Shown here one piece after another: positions 1-7,980 of a DNA stretch of 34,345 bases. A program made the translations under genes and the position numbers. The notes under the pieces were generated by a model, which did no database searches, was not told where the DNA came from, and saw nothing but the letters and a program-made list of their open reading frames with translations. The DNA comes from Alphaproteobacteria bacterium. Its GTDB lineage: Bacteria; Pseudomonadota; Alphaproteobacteria; Rickettsiales; JAFLCR01. Numbering within the stretch: position 1 is the stretch's first letter; every line of letters starts with the position of its first letter. The stretch is from positions 1-34,345 of the forward strand of contig JAFLCR010000001.1 of NCBI GenBank assembly GCA_017302755.1. The letters are read 5' to 3'.

Positions 1-966
1 AACTGGTTCTACCTCGCCTTCATCGTGACCGTGCCGGTGCTGCATGTGGTGAATGGGATCAGCGTGCCTGTGTCGATCACCGACGCCAAAAGCTATCCCG
101 TGTGGGGCGGCGTGCAATCGGCGTTGATCCAGTGGTGGTACGGGCATAATGCAGTGGGCTTTTTCCTCACCGCCGGGTTCCTGGGCATCATGTATTACTT
201 CATTCCCAAGCGTGCGAACCGGCCGGTTTACTCCTACCGCCTGTCGATTCTGCATTTCTGGTCGCTGATCTTCATCTACATCTGGGCAGGTCCGCACCAT
301 CTGCACTACACCTCCCTGCCCGACTGGGCGCAGACACTCGGCATGACCTTCTCGATCATGCTCTGGATGCCGAGTTGGGGCGGGATGATCAACGGCGTGA
401 TGACGCTTTCCGGCGCCTGGAACAAGCTGCGCGAAGACCCGGTGCTCAGCTTCATGATCGTCGCCCTGGCGTTTTACGGCATGAGTACGTTCGAAGGCCC
501 GTTGATGTCGATCAAGGCCGTGAACTCATTGTCGCACTATACGGACTGGACCATCGGTCACGTGCATTCCGGCGCTTTGGGCTGGGTAGCATTTATCAGT
601 TTCGGCGCCATCTACCACCTGGTGCCGGTGCTGTGGGGCAAGAAAGAACTTTATTCAATGCGGCTGGTGAATATTCACCTCTGGATCGCGACCATCGGCA
701 TCGTGCTTTACATCACGGCGATGTGGGTGGCGGGCATCATGCAGGGGCTGATGTGGCGCTCCTATGACGCCCAAGGCTTCCTCGAATATTCCTTCGTGGA
801 GAGCGTTGCCGCCATGCATCCCTATTACCTGATCCGCGCCCTGGGCGGGCTGCTATACCTGATCGGCGCGCTGATCATGGTCTATAACCTCTACAAAACC
901 ATCACCGGATGCGCGAAGACATGCGGTGCCTGCGCCTGCGGGAACAAGGAGACGGCCTATGCTTGA
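1..966 (+). CDS. ccoN: cbb3-type cytochrome c oxidase subunit I (partial, 5' end outside window)
   Basis: Catalytic subunit of the high-affinity cbb3 oxidase, which reduces O2 to water in the inner membrane and pumps protons. The reading frame is open from base 1, so the N-terminal part lies outside the window. Visible family signatures are WWYGHNAVGF (CuB histidine), YIWAGPHHLHY (the tyrosine and His-His pair of the CuB/active site) and IGHVHSGALGW (axial histidines of the two b hemes). The hydrophobic helices match the C-terminal two thirds of CcoN. The last 20 residues are unusual: they carry four cysteines spaced C-x3-C-x2-C-x-C, a short metal-site-like tail. The stop overlaps the ccoO start by 8 nt, indicating translational coupling. 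The first gene of the cco operon; any operon promoter lies upstream of the window. Confidence 0.97.
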   Translation, partial: NWFYLAFIVTVPVLHVVNGISVPVSITDAKSYPVWGGVQSALIQWWYGHNAVGFFLTAGFLGIMYYFIPKRANRPVYSYRLSILHFWSLIFIYIWAGPHHLHYTSLPDWAQTLGMTFSIMLWMPSWGGMINGVMTLSGAWNKLREDPVLSFMIVALAFYGMSTFEGPLMSIKAVNSLSHYTDWTIGHVHSGALGWVAFISFGAIYHLVPVLWGKKELYSMRLVNIHLWIATIGIVLYITAMWVAGIMQGLMWRSYDAQGFLEYSFVESVAAMHPYYLIRALGGLLYLIGALIMVYNLYKTITGCAKTCGACACGNKETAYA

Positions 967-1687
967 GTCGCATAAGAAACTCGAGAAGAATTCGGTCCTG
1001 CTGCTGATCTTCACTATCGTGGCGGTATCGATCGGCGGGCTGGTGGAAATCGTGCCGCTGTTCCGTCTCGAAACGACGATCGAGAAAATCTCCGGCATGC
1101 GCCCGCTCACGCCGCTGGAGCTGGCGGGACAGGACATCTACATCCGCGAAGGATGCTACACCTGCCACAGCCAGCAGATCCGCCCGCTGCGCGACGAGGT
1201 GGAACGCTACGGCCATTACTCGCTGGCGGCGGAAAGCATGTATGACCATCCGTTCCAATGGGGCAGCAAGCGCACCGGCCCCGATCTGGCGCGAGTCGGC
1301 GGCAAGTATTCGGATGAGTGGCACACCGCCCATCTCGTCCAGCCGCGGGACGTGGTTCCCGAATCCATCATGCCCTCCTACGGCTTTATGCTGAACAAGG
1401 GCGCGGATCTCTATCGCATCGGAAAACATATGAAAGGGCTACGCACCGTCGGCGTTCCCTACACGGATGAAATGATCGCGAATGCCTATAAGGATGCGAT
1501 GGCGCAGGCCAACGCATCCGGCGACGGCGGAGATATTACCACGCGTTACGGCAAGAAAGTGAATGTGCGCGATTTCGACGGCCAGCCGGGGTTCGTCTCC
1601 GAGATGGATGCGTTGGTGGCCTATCTCCAGGTACTCGGCACGCTGGCCGACATCAAGGACTACAAGCCCGTGGAGGCTAAGCCATGA
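959..1687 (+). CDS. ccoO: cbb3-type cytochrome c oxidase subunit II (monoheme)
   Basis: Membrane-anchored monoheme cytochrome c of the cbb3 oxidase (242 aa), passing electrons towards CcoN. I chose the ATG at 959, inside the end of ccoN, because an AAGGAGA ribosome site lies at about 947-953 and the protein then begins MLESHKKLEKNSV as in the family. The longer frame beginning upstream is not needed. One transmembrane helix spans roughly residues 11-33. The heme site CYTCH is at residues 66-70, and M138 in SIMPSY is the probable sixth heme ligand. GWGSKRTGPDL-like family sequence (WGSKRTGPDLARVGG) is present. It overlaps ccoN upstream and ccoQ downstream (ATGA). Confidence 0.97.
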   Translation: MLESHKKLEKNSVLLLIFTIVAVSIGGLVEIVPLFRLETTIEKISGMRPLTPLELAGQDIYIREGCYTCHSQQIRPLRDEVERYGHYSLAAESMYDHPFQWGSKRTGPDLARVGGKYSDEWHTAHLVQPRDVVPESIMPSYGFMLNKGADLYRIGKHMKGLRTVGVPYTDEMIANAYKDAMAQANASGDGGDITTRYGKKVNVRDFDGQPGFVSEMDALVAYLQVLGTLADIKDYKPVEAKP

Positions 1688-1845
1688 TGGAGTTCATCGC
1701 CACTTACGCTCCCACCGCGGCGCTGCTTTTCTTCTTTGTGTTTTTTGCGGGCATCGTCTTCTGGGTGTTCCGCCCCGGCGCTAAAAAGACCCTGCAATCG
1801 CACGCCCAGATTCCGCTGAAGGAGGACCGCCATGGCGGAGAATAA
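1684..1845 (+). CDS. ccoQ: cbb3 oxidase small subunit IV (CcoQ)
   Basis: A 53-residue protein in the canonical ccoQ position between ccoO and ccoP. It begins MMEFIATYAPTAALL, has a single hydrophobic helix at about residues 10-29 rich in Phe, then a short basic and polar tail (RPGAKKTLQ). CcoQ is known to stabilise the cbb3 complex. The first ATG overlaps the ccoO stop (ATGA), and a second ATG follows directly at 1687, so the start is uncertain by one codon. The 3' end overlaps ccoP by 14 nt and carries the ccoP ribosome site. Sequence conservation in CcoQ is low, so the call rests on size, topology and position. Confidence 0.88.
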   Translation: MMEFIATYAPTAALLFFFVFFAGIVFWVFRPGAKKTLQSHAQIPLKEDRHGGE

Positions 1846-2692
1846 AGAAAAAGACGACATCACCGGCATCGAAACCACCGGGCATGAATGGGACGGGTTG
1901 AAAGAACTCAATAACCCCGCGCCGCGCTGGTGGCTGTGGGTGTTTATTTTGACCGTCATCTGGTCGTTCGGCTACTGGGTGATCTATCCCGCCTGGCCGA
2001 CGCTTACCGGCAATACGCAAGGCTCTCTGGGCTGGACCCAGTATAAGAAGCTTGAATCCGAGCAGGCGGAAATCATCTTCCGGCGTGGCGAGTTTCTGGA
2101 GAAGATCAAGACCGCCACCCTTGAAGAAATTCAGAAGGATGAAAAACTCTACGCCTTCGCCATTGCCGGGGGCAAGACGATGTTCAAGGAAAACTGCGCC
2201 GCCTGCCACGGCACGGGCGCGCAGGGAACCAAAGGCTATCCCAACCTCAACGACGACGACTGGATTTGGGGTGGAAAACTGGAGGACATCTACGCTACGC
2301 TGAAAAAAGGCGTGCGCTCAAACCATGAAAGCACGCGCATCTCGCAAATGCCCGCGTTCGGCAAGGACGGCATTCTCAAGCAGGAGGAAATCGCCAACGT
2401 GACGAATCACGTCCTGCATCTGTCCGGCCAGGGAGACGCGGATGCGGAAGGCAACACCCTCTTCCAGCAGAACTGCGCGTCTTGCCACGGCGCGGAAGGC
2501 AAGGGAAGCCGCGAGTTCGGCGCGCCCAACCTGACGGACGTCATCTGGCTCTACGGCGGCGACAAGGCGAGCGTCCAACGCCAAATTGTCAACCCGCGCC
2601 ACGGCGTCATGCCCAACTGGGACACCCGCCTTCCCGACGAGACGATCAAGCAGCTCACCATTTACGTCCACTCACTGGGAGGCGGAGAATAG
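1832..2692 (+). CDS. ccoP: cbb3-type cytochrome c oxidase subunit III (diheme)
   Basis: Diheme cytochrome c subunit of cbb3 oxidase (286 aa), the electron entry subunit. An AAGGAGG site about 6 nt upstream supports the ATG at 1832. The cytosolic N-terminus contains GIETTGHEWDGLKELNNPAPRWW, the usual CcoP lead-in. One transmembrane helix (about residues 33-55) is followed by a periplasmic region with two heme sites, CAACH at 122-126 and CASCH at 215-219. M173 (ISQMPAFG) and M260 (HGVMPNW) are the likely distal ligands. Length and domain order are normal for CcoP. Confidence 0.97.
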   Translation: MAENKEKDDITGIETTGHEWDGLKELNNPAPRWWLWVFILTVIWSFGYWVIYPAWPTLTGNTQGSLGWTQYKKLESEQAEIIFRRGEFLEKIKTATLEEIQKDEKLYAFAIAGGKTMFKENCAACHGTGAQGTKGYPNLNDDDWIWGGKLEDIYATLKKGVRSNHESTRISQMPAFGKDGILKQEEIANVTNHVLHLSGQGDADAEGNTLFQQNCASCHGAEGKGSREFGAPNLTDVIWLYGGDKASVQRQIVNPRHGVMPNWDTRLPDETIKQLTIYVHSLGGGE

Positions 2693-2707
2693 ACCTCTCC
2701 ATGAATC

Positions 2708-4120
2708 ATGGCCACACAACCCATCCAGCTTTTTGAAAAAAAGCCCACCATCTATCCCAAGCGGGTATGGGGCAGATACCGCAAGCTGAAATGGGCGGCC
2801 ATGATCGTGCTGCTCGGTATTTACTACCTGGCTCCCTGGCTGCGCTGGGACCGCGGCCCGCATGCGCCCGACCAGGCGATCCTGATCGACATGCCCGCAC
2901 GGCGCGCCTATTTCTTCTTCATCGAGATTTGGCCGCAGGAGGTTTATTACCTCACCGGCATCCTGATTCTTGCGGCGGTCGGGCTGTTCGTTGTCACCAG
3001 CCTGCTGGGCCGCGTGTGGTGCGGCTATGCCTGCCCGCAGACGGTATGGACGGATCTTTTCGTCTGGGTCGAGCGCATCGTGCAGGGCGATCGCAATACG
3101 CGCAAGAAACTGTCCGAAGGGCCGTGGACGTTCGAGAAGCTCTGGAAGAAAGCCGTCACCCACGCCATCTGGCTGGTGATCGGGCTTTTCACGGGCGGCG
3201 CCTGGGTGTTCTATTTCAACGACGCGCCGACACTGTTTGACCAGATCGTCCATGCCGATATTCCCTGGAGCGTCGGCGGGTGGATTCTGGGCCTCACCGC
3301 CTCCACCTATGTCATGGCCGGCTTCGCGCGCGAGCAGGTGTGCACGTATATGTGTCCTTATGCCCGCTTCCAATCAGCGATGTTCGACCGCGATACGCTC
3401 ATCATCTCCTATGACGAACAACGGGGCGAACCGCGCGGCAAGCACAAGGCGGGCACCTCCTGGGACGGAAAGGGGCACTGCATCGACTGCGATTCCTGTG
3501 TCGTCGTCTGCCCCATGGGCATCGACATCCGCGAAGGGCTGCAGATGGAATGCATCGCCTGCGGTCTGTGCGTGGACGCCTGCAACAACGTGATGGACAA
3601 GATCGGCCTTCCCCACGACCTCATCCGCTACGACACCGCCAATAATGCGGAAGCCCGCCGCGCCGGGGGTAAGCTGACCGCGCATATCCTCCGCCCGCGC
3701 ACGTTCTGGTACGCAGGCATCATGGCCGTGGTGGGAGGGCTGATGCTGGCGAGCCTGCTCACCCGCTCGCCGTTGGAGTTGACGGCGCTGCATGACCGCA
3801 ATCCGTTATTCGTGCAACTCTCCGGCGGGGAGATCCGCAATGGTTTCATGATCACCGTTCTCAACAAAACCTACGATGACCGGCATTACACCCTGGCTTT
3901 ACGCGGCATGGAAGGCGCGTCACTGCGCGTGCAGGGAACCCAGGATATCTCCGTGGACGACCTGCATGTCTTCGCCAACAGCGCCGCCCATTTCCGTGTG
4001 TTCGTGACGGCGCCGAAACAGGAATCCGCGCGCCGCGAAATCATGTTCTCACTGAAAGACAATGAGAGCGGGGCGGAAGATCATACGAATAGTATTTTTA
4101 TGAGCGGTAACGAACCTTGA
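2708..4120 (+). CDS. ccoG: cbb3 oxidase accessory protein CcoG (FixG/RdxA ferredoxin-like)
   Basis: Polytopic membrane iron-sulfur protein (470 aa) needed for cbb3 maturation; the family is linked to cupric reductase activity that feeds copper to the oxidase. The N-terminus has several transmembrane segments (near 30-46, 80-100, 150-170, 190-206). Conserved cysteine loops WCGYACPQTVW and VCTYMCPYARFQ sit at residues 105-109 and 212-216. Two 4Fe-4S motifs follow: C258-x2-C-x2-C-x3-CP and C282-x2-C-x2-C-x3-C. The C-terminal part after a further helix (about 340-355) is an immunoglobulin-like FixG domain. The start is the ATG at 2708; the ribosome site is weak. It overlaps the next gene's possible TTG start. 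Confidence 0.96.
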   Translation: MATQPIQLFEKKPTIYPKRVWGRYRKLKWAAMIVLLGIYYLAPWLRWDRGPHAPDQAILIDMPARRAYFFFIEIWPQEVYYLTGILILAAVGLFVVTSLLGRVWCGYACPQTVWTDLFVWVERIVQGDRNTRKKLSEGPWTFEKLWKKAVTHAIWLVIGLFTGGAWVFYFNDAPTLFDQIVHADIPWSVGGWILGLTASTYVMAGFAREQVCTYMCPYARFQSAMFDRDTLIISYDEQRGEPRGKHKAGTSWDGKGHCIDCDSCVVVCPMGIDIREGLQMECIACGLCVDACNNVMDKIGLPHDLIRYDTANNAEARRAGGKLTAHILRPRTFWYAGIMAVVGGLMLASLLTRSPLELTALHDRNPLFVQLSGGEIRNGFMITVLNKTYDDRHYTLALRGMEGASLRVQGTQDISVDDLHVFANSAAHFRVFVTAPKQESARREIMFSLKDNESGAEDHTNSIFMSGNEP

Positions 4121-4128
4121 GCGACACC

Positions 4129-4599
4129 ATGACCCGCCGCGATAAAATGATCCCATGGTATTTTGTGATCTTTTTTGTGGCTCTTGCGCTTATCAACGGT
4201 GTCATGGTGATGCTTGCCGTACGCACCCAGACCGGCACGGTAACCGATCACCCTTACGAAAAAGGCCTAGCTTATAACCGCGTGGTGGAAGCCGCCGAGA
4301 AACAGGAGGCGCTAGGCTGGAAAGGGAACATTTCTTTCACCCCCTCCGGGCCGGGAAAGGGAACGCTCGCATTTTCACTGCGTGACAGGGCAGACAGACC
4401 ACTGATGTGCCAGGTAACGGCGGTGATCTTCCGCCCCATAAAATCCGGAGTGGACCAGACCATCACCCTTGCTGCCGACCTTCCGGGGGATTATAAAGCC
4501 GATATCGACGTTCCCTTTACCGGCTTATGGGAAATCCGCATCAAAGCGGAAAGTGAGGGAGAAGTTTACCAGCAATCCAAACGGCTGGTGATTCCTTGA
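4129..4599 (+). CDS. ccoH: cbb3 oxidase assembly protein CcoH (FixH family)
   Basis: A FixH-family membrane protein of about 156 residues, required for cbb3 oxidase assembly or stability. It has one N-terminal transmembrane helix (IPWYFVIFFVALALINGVMV) followed by the characteristic YEKGLAYN segment and a periplasmic beta-rich domain ending near the C-terminus in LVIP. I prefer the ATG at 4129, which begins MTRRDKMIPWYF; an in-frame TTG at 4117 overlapping the ccoG stop is an alternative. Neither start has a strong ribosome site. Its place between ccoG and ccoI is the standard order. Confidence 0.92.
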   Translation: MTRRDKMIPWYFVIFFVALALINGVMVMLAVRTQTGTVTDHPYEKGLAYNRVVEAAEKQEALGWKGNISFTPSGPGKGTLAFSLRDRADRPLMCQVTAVIFRPIKSGVDQTITLAADLPGDYKADIDVPFTGLWEIRIKAESEGEVYQQSKRLVIP

Positions 4600-4609
4600 A
4601 GATAGTTTT

Positions 4610-6805
4610 ATGGCCATGCTTGATACCGCCGCCATTTCCACCAGCCGCTTCGTGCAGGACGGCGACGACGGAGAAAGGTCACTCAACCTGCTGGTGGAGG
4701 GCATGCACTGCCCGTCCTGCGTTGCGGTCATCGAAGGCGGCCTGAAGAAGCAGCCCGACGTTACCAGCGCGCGCCTCAACCTTTCCACCAAGCGGCTGAA
4801 GCTGACGTGGAAAGGCACGAAAGAGCGCAGCGACGCGCTGGTGCAGATCATCAACCACATGGGGTACCGCGCCGTGCCCTTTGATCCAGAAACGTCCGAA
4901 AGTTTCGAGAAACGCGAAGAAAAATTCCTGCTTCGCTGCCTGGCGGTGGCCGGCTTCGCGTCTGGCAACCTGATGCTTTTCTCCATCCCCATGTGGAGCG
5001 CCGACGGGATGGAGATGGGAGAAGGAACCCGCGCGCTGTTCCGTTGGATTCAGGCGCTGATCGCCATTCCCGCGCTCGCCTATTCCGGCATGCCGTTCTA
5101 CCGCTCGGCCTGGAACGCCGTCAGGGAATGGCGCACCAACATGGATGTTCCCATTTCGGTAGCCGTCATCCTGGCGACGGCCATGAGCATTTTTGAAACG
5201 CTGCGCGACGGCCCGCACGCCTATTTCGATTCCGGCGTCATGCTTCTCTTCTTCCTGCTGATCGGGCGCTATCTCGACGCGCGCGCGCGCGGCCGCGCGC
5301 GCGGCGCGGCGCATGACCTTCTGCAGATGATGACAGGGTTCGCTACTGTCCTTCAATCAGACGGAACCAAGCAGACCATTCCCCTTTCGGAGATTCAGGA
5401 AGGCATGACGCTTCAGGTGGCGGCGGGCGAGAAAATCGGTGCCGACGGCAATGTTCTTCAGGGAATCTCAGAAATCGACACCAGTCTCATCACCGGAGAA
5501 ACCTTGCCGCGCCCGGTGCAAGAGGGCGCACAAGTTTTCGCTGGAATGATCAATGTCTCCGCCCCCATCCTGGTGCAGGTAACAAAAGCTGGCGAGCGCT
5601 CCCTGCTGGCCGAGATTGTGCGGCTGATGGAAACCGCCGAACAATCCCAAGCGCGCTACGTCACCCTCGCGGATAAAATTTCCGAATGGTACACGCCGGC
5701 GGTTCATGTGCTCGCCGCCGGCACCTTTCTTGGTTGGTGGCTCTGGGGGGGCGTGGCATGGCAAGTGGCGCTGCTATATGCAGCGACCGTGCTTATCATC
5801 ACCTGCCCCTGCGCCCTTGGGCTAGCCGTGCCTGTGGTGCAGGTGCTGGCCAGCGGCAGACTGATGCGCAGCGGCATTCTTCTTAAATCCGGGAGCGCCC
5901 TGGAACGCCTTTCCGCGATCACCTACGCCGCGTTCGACAAAACAGGCACCTTGACCCTCGGCAAGCCGGAGCTTCTGGAGCGCGGGCAGTACAGCGCCAA
6001 GCAGCTACAGCTTGCCGCCTCGCTCGCTTCGCATAGCCGCCATCCCCTTTCGCGAGCCGTGGCGCAGGTTTATAATGGCCCGCTATTGCCGCTCGTGCCG
6101 AAGGAATCTCCAGGAAACGGCCTGGAAGCTATTTGGCAAGGACGAACGGTGAAGCTGGGGAAAGCTTCCTGGTGCGGCGCTTCCGCAAGCAGCGGCGAAG
6201 CGCTGGAGTTATGGCTCGCCGTTTCGGATGAGCCACCGTTGCGTTTTGCCTTCGCCGACGCACTGCGCAGCGATGCGGCTTCCGTCATTGCATCCCTTAA
6301 ACAAGCGGGGATCGGCTTAACGCTTCTTTCCGGCGACCGCGAGGGGGTGGCACAAGCCGTCGCGAAACAGGTAAATATAGCGGAAGTACATGCCGGGCTT
6401 TCTCCCCTGGATAAGTGCCGAATTCTCGATGAACTTAAGAAAAAAGGCGAAAAAGTGCTGATGATCGGCGATGGCCTCAACGACGCACCATCGCTCGCCT
6501 CTGCCTCCGTCTCGATCTCGCCCTCAAGCGCCATGGACATTACCCAGAATGCCGCGGATATCGTGTTTCAGGGAGAAAAGCTTGAGCCGGTTCTTACCGC
6601 CTGGGATATAGCCCGATTCTCACAGACGCTGGTGAAAGAAAATTTTCTGCTGGCCATGCTTTACAATGTGATTGCCATCCCCCTGGCTGTGGCTGGTTAT
6701 GTAACGCCGCTCATTGCCGCAATCGCGATGTCCGGCTCGTCGCTGCTGGTGATTGCCAACGCCATGCGCCTCAACCTTCGGAAGGCTACGCCATGGACGC
6801 GCTGA
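4610..6805 (+). CDS. ccoI: copper-translocating P1B-type ATPase for cbb3 oxidase biogenesis (CcoI/FixI)
   Basis: Heavy-metal P-type ATPase (731 aa) that exports copper for CuB-site assembly in CcoN. An N-terminal metal-binding domain carries GMHCPSC (C34-x2-C37). The transmembrane metal site is CPC at 399-401. The phosphorylation motif DKTGTLT starts at D443, and the hinge motif GDGLNDAP starts near residue 620. The actuator motif TGET is present (LITGETLPRP). The 731-residue length and single metal-binding domain fit FixI-type pumps. A 35-base stretch made only of G and C (5278-5312) encodes the Arg/Ala-rich linker RARARGRARG after the fourth helix. The end overlaps ccoS by 13 nt. Confidence 0.96.
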   Translation: MAMLDTAAISTSRFVQDGDDGERSLNLLVEGMHCPSCVAVIEGGLKKQPDVTSARLNLSTKRLKLTWKGTKERSDALVQIINHMGYRAVPFDPETSESFEKREEKFLLRCLAVAGFASGNLMLFSIPMWSADGMEMGEGTRALFRWIQALIAIPALAYSGMPFYRSAWNAVREWRTNMDVPISVAVILATAMSIFETLRDGPHAYFDSGVMLLFFLLIGRYLDARARGRARGAAHDLLQMMTGFATVLQSDGTKQTIPLSEIQEGMTLQVAAGEKIGADGNVLQGISEIDTSLITGETLPRPVQEGAQVFAGMINVSAPILVQVTKAGERSLLAEIVRLMETAEQSQARYVTLADKISEWYTPAVHVLAAGTFLGWWLWGGVAWQVALLYAATVLIITCPCALGLAVPVVQVLASGRLMRSGILLKSGSALERLSAITYAAFDKTGTLTLGKPELLERGQYSAKQLQLAASLASHSRHPLSRAVAQVYNGPLLPLVPKESPGNGLEAIWQGRTVKLGKASWCGASASSGEALELWLAVSDEPPLRFAFADALRSDAASVIASLKQAGIGLTLLSGDREGVAQAVAKQVNIAEVHAGLSPLDKCRILDELKKKGEKVLMIGDGLNDAPSLASASVSISPSSAMDITQNAADIVFQGEKLEPVLTAWDIARFSQTLVKENFLLAMLYNVIAIPLAVAGYVTPLIAAIAMSGSSLLVIANAMRLNLRKATPWTR

Positions 6806-6936
6806 TCTACCTTATTCCCATTGCACTCGGTCTCGGCCTTTGCGGCCTTGCCGCCTTTCTATGGTCGCTGCGTAACAACCAATTCGAAGATCTCGACGGC
6901 GCCGCAAACCGCATTCTGCGCGATGATGAGGAATGA
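6793..6936 (+). CDS. ccoS: cbb3-type oxidase assembly protein CcoS
   Basis: A 47-residue protein starting at the ATG inside the 3' end of ccoI. It begins MDALIYLIPIALGLGLCGLA, a single hydrophobic helix, then WSLRNNQFEDLDGAANRIL and an acidic end. The pattern helix + W-x-x-(R/K)-x-x-Q-(F/Y)-(E/D)-D-L-(D/E)-(G/T) is the CcoS/FixS signature; the family is needed to insert cofactors into cbb3 oxidase. It closes the cco operon. The gene is too short for most ORF thresholds and is easily missed. It converges on the DUF465-type gene with a gap of 3 nt. Confidence 0.93.
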   Translation: MDALIYLIPIALGLGLCGLAAFLWSLRNNQFEDLDGAANRILRDDEE

Positions 6937-6939
6937 TGT

Positions 6940-7179
6940 CTACGCCGCTTTAAGCATAGCGAATAATTCATCCTTCAGATGCAGTCGCTTCTTTTTGAGG
7001 GTTTCCAGATTCTCGTCCGAAGACGCGCGGACACCCTCCTCTATCAGCTGCACTTCCTGGTTCAGCACATGATAATCGTCAAAAAGCCTGCGAAAATGGT
7101 TGTCCTTCATTTTCATTTCATGGATTTTTTCGTGCATTTCAGGGAATTCATGATGAAGATCGTGCGATTCCAAGGTCAT
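6940..7179 (-). CDS. small coiled-coil protein, DUF465/YdcH type
   Basis: A 79-residue, highly charged, helical protein without membrane segments. It begins MTLESHDLHHEFPE and contains HFRRLFDDYHVLNQEVQLIEEG followed by LKKKRLHLKDELFAMLK, which matches the YdcH/DUF465 pattern (H-x-F-x-x-L-x-x-x-Y-x-x-L-(D/N) and a C-terminal L-K-K-x-R-L-x-L-K-D-E). No molecular function is established for this family. A good ribosome site, AAGGAG, lies 8 nt upstream of the ATG. It is transcribed away from ompW, and the perfect FNR-like palindrome at 7235-7248 lies between the two genes, so it could also act on this one. Confidence 0.85.
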   Translation of the reverse strand: MTLESHDLHHEFPEMHEKIHEMKMKDNHFRRLFDDYHVLNQEVQLIEEGVRASSDENLETLKKKRLHLKDELFAMLKAA

Positions 7180-7234
7180 ACTGGCTCCTTCTTAAAGTAT
7201 TCCTCTATATTTGCCGTCTTTCCTGCAACTTTCC

Positions 7235-7248
7235 TTGATTTCGATCAA
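7235..7248. promoter_or_regulatory. FNR/Anr/FixK-type binding site upstream of ompW
   Basis: The sequence TTGAT-TTCG-ATCAA is a perfect match to the FNR/CRP-family anaerobic consensus. Its centre is 41.5 bp upstream of base 7283. A -10-like CATAAT at 7270-7275 would start transcription at about 7282-7283. That is the geometry of a class II FNR-activated promoter, giving a leader of about 24 nt before the ompW ATG. The site lies in the divergent gap between the DUF465-type gene and ompW. OmpW is a known FNR target in enterobacteria. I saw no equally good site elsewhere in the window. Confidence 0.8.
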
Positions 7249-7306
7249 AGCATCTTCGGCTCTCCGCAGCATAATGCCCTCACTATTTATTACTGGGAGT
7301 TACTAT

Positions 7307-7918
7307 ATGCGCCTGCTTAGCCTGCTTACCACCGCCGCCGCTTTGATGGCATTTTCAACCCATGCCGAAGACGGAAAATGGATGATCCGCGCCCGCGCCA
7401 TTGGTGTGATTCCGGATGAAAGCAGCAGCATCACGCCGATCGGTGGCTCCGCGGAAGTGGACAACAGCTTGGTGCCGGAAGTGGATATCAGCTATTTCTT
7501 CACCCCCAATATCGCCGTCGAACTTATCGCCGCCACCACACCTCATGATGTAAAAGCCGAGGCAACCGCGCTGGGAACTGTGGACGTGGGCAACGCATGG
7601 CTGCTGCCCCCCACGCTGACGCTGCAATACCATTTTACGCAGTTCAAGGACTTCAAGCCTTATGTTGGCGCCGGGATCAATTACACGATCTTTTACAATG
7701 AGGACGCCGGCGCGCTTGCTTCAGTGGAGTATGATGAAAGTTTTGGCCCCGCGCTGCAGGCTGGTGTCGACATCCCGCTGCAGGGCAACTGGTGCTTGAA
7801 TTTTGACGTGAAAAAGATCTGGATCAACACCACGGCTTCTTTCAATGGCGGCGCGGTGAATGCGGATGTGGATATTGATCCATGGGTTATTGGCGCAGGA
7901 TTTGGCTACCGTTTTTAA
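7307..7918 (+). CDS. ompW: OmpW family outer membrane protein
   Basis: A 203-residue outer-membrane beta-barrel precursor. I chose the ATG at 7307 because a GGGAG ribosome site lies 7 nt upstream and the product then starts with a clean signal peptide (MRLLSLLTTAAALMAFSTHA, cleavage after residue 20). Longer in-frame starts at 7211 and 7274 are less likely. Family features are an N-terminal GKWMIRARAIGVIPDESSS, then PEVDISYFFTPNIAVELIAA, LPPTLTLQYHF, FKPYVGAGINYT, and a terminal aromatic residue (GAGFGYRF) typical of Bam substrates. OmpW proteins form small hydrophobic channels. Expression is probably induced at low oxygen through the FNR-type site upstream. Confidence 0.93.
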   Translation: MRLLSLLTTAAALMAFSTHAEDGKWMIRARAIGVIPDESSSITPIGGSAEVDNSLVPEVDISYFFTPNIAVELIAATTPHDVKAEATALGTVDVGNAWLLPPTLTLQYHFTQFKDFKPYVGAGINYTIFYNEDAGALASVEYDESFGPALQAGVDIPLQGNWCLNFDVKKIWINTTASFNGGAVNADVDIDPWVIGAGFGYRF

Positions 7919-7936
7919 CGTATTCGGACCTTTTCA

Positions 7937-7970
7937 TAAAGGGGCGAGACAATACCGTCTCGCCCCTTTA
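7937..7970 (+). terminator. 14-bp perfect hairpin between ompW and pta
   Basis: TAAAGGGGCGAGAC (7937-7950) pairs perfectly with GTCTCGCCCCTTTA (7957-7970) around the loop AATACC. The stem is GC-rich and begins 18 nt after the ompW stop. It has no downstream T-tract beyond the CCCTTTA of the 3' arm, and it ends only 10 nt before the pta ATG. It may be a partial terminator or an mRNA-processing/stabilising structure rather than a full stop. There is no room for a promoter between it and pta. Confidence 0.6.
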
Positions 7971-7980
7971 TAGTTGGAAT

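Noticed and set aside
2672..3373. A 233-codon minus-strand frame over ccoG
   Set aside because: Antisense shadow of a gene with two ferredoxin motifs; His/Arg/Asp-rich composition and no motif.
7211..7306. Longer N-terminus for OmpW
   Set aside because: The upstream in-frame starts would place residues before the signal peptide and run across the FNR box and -10 element; GGGAG supports 7307.
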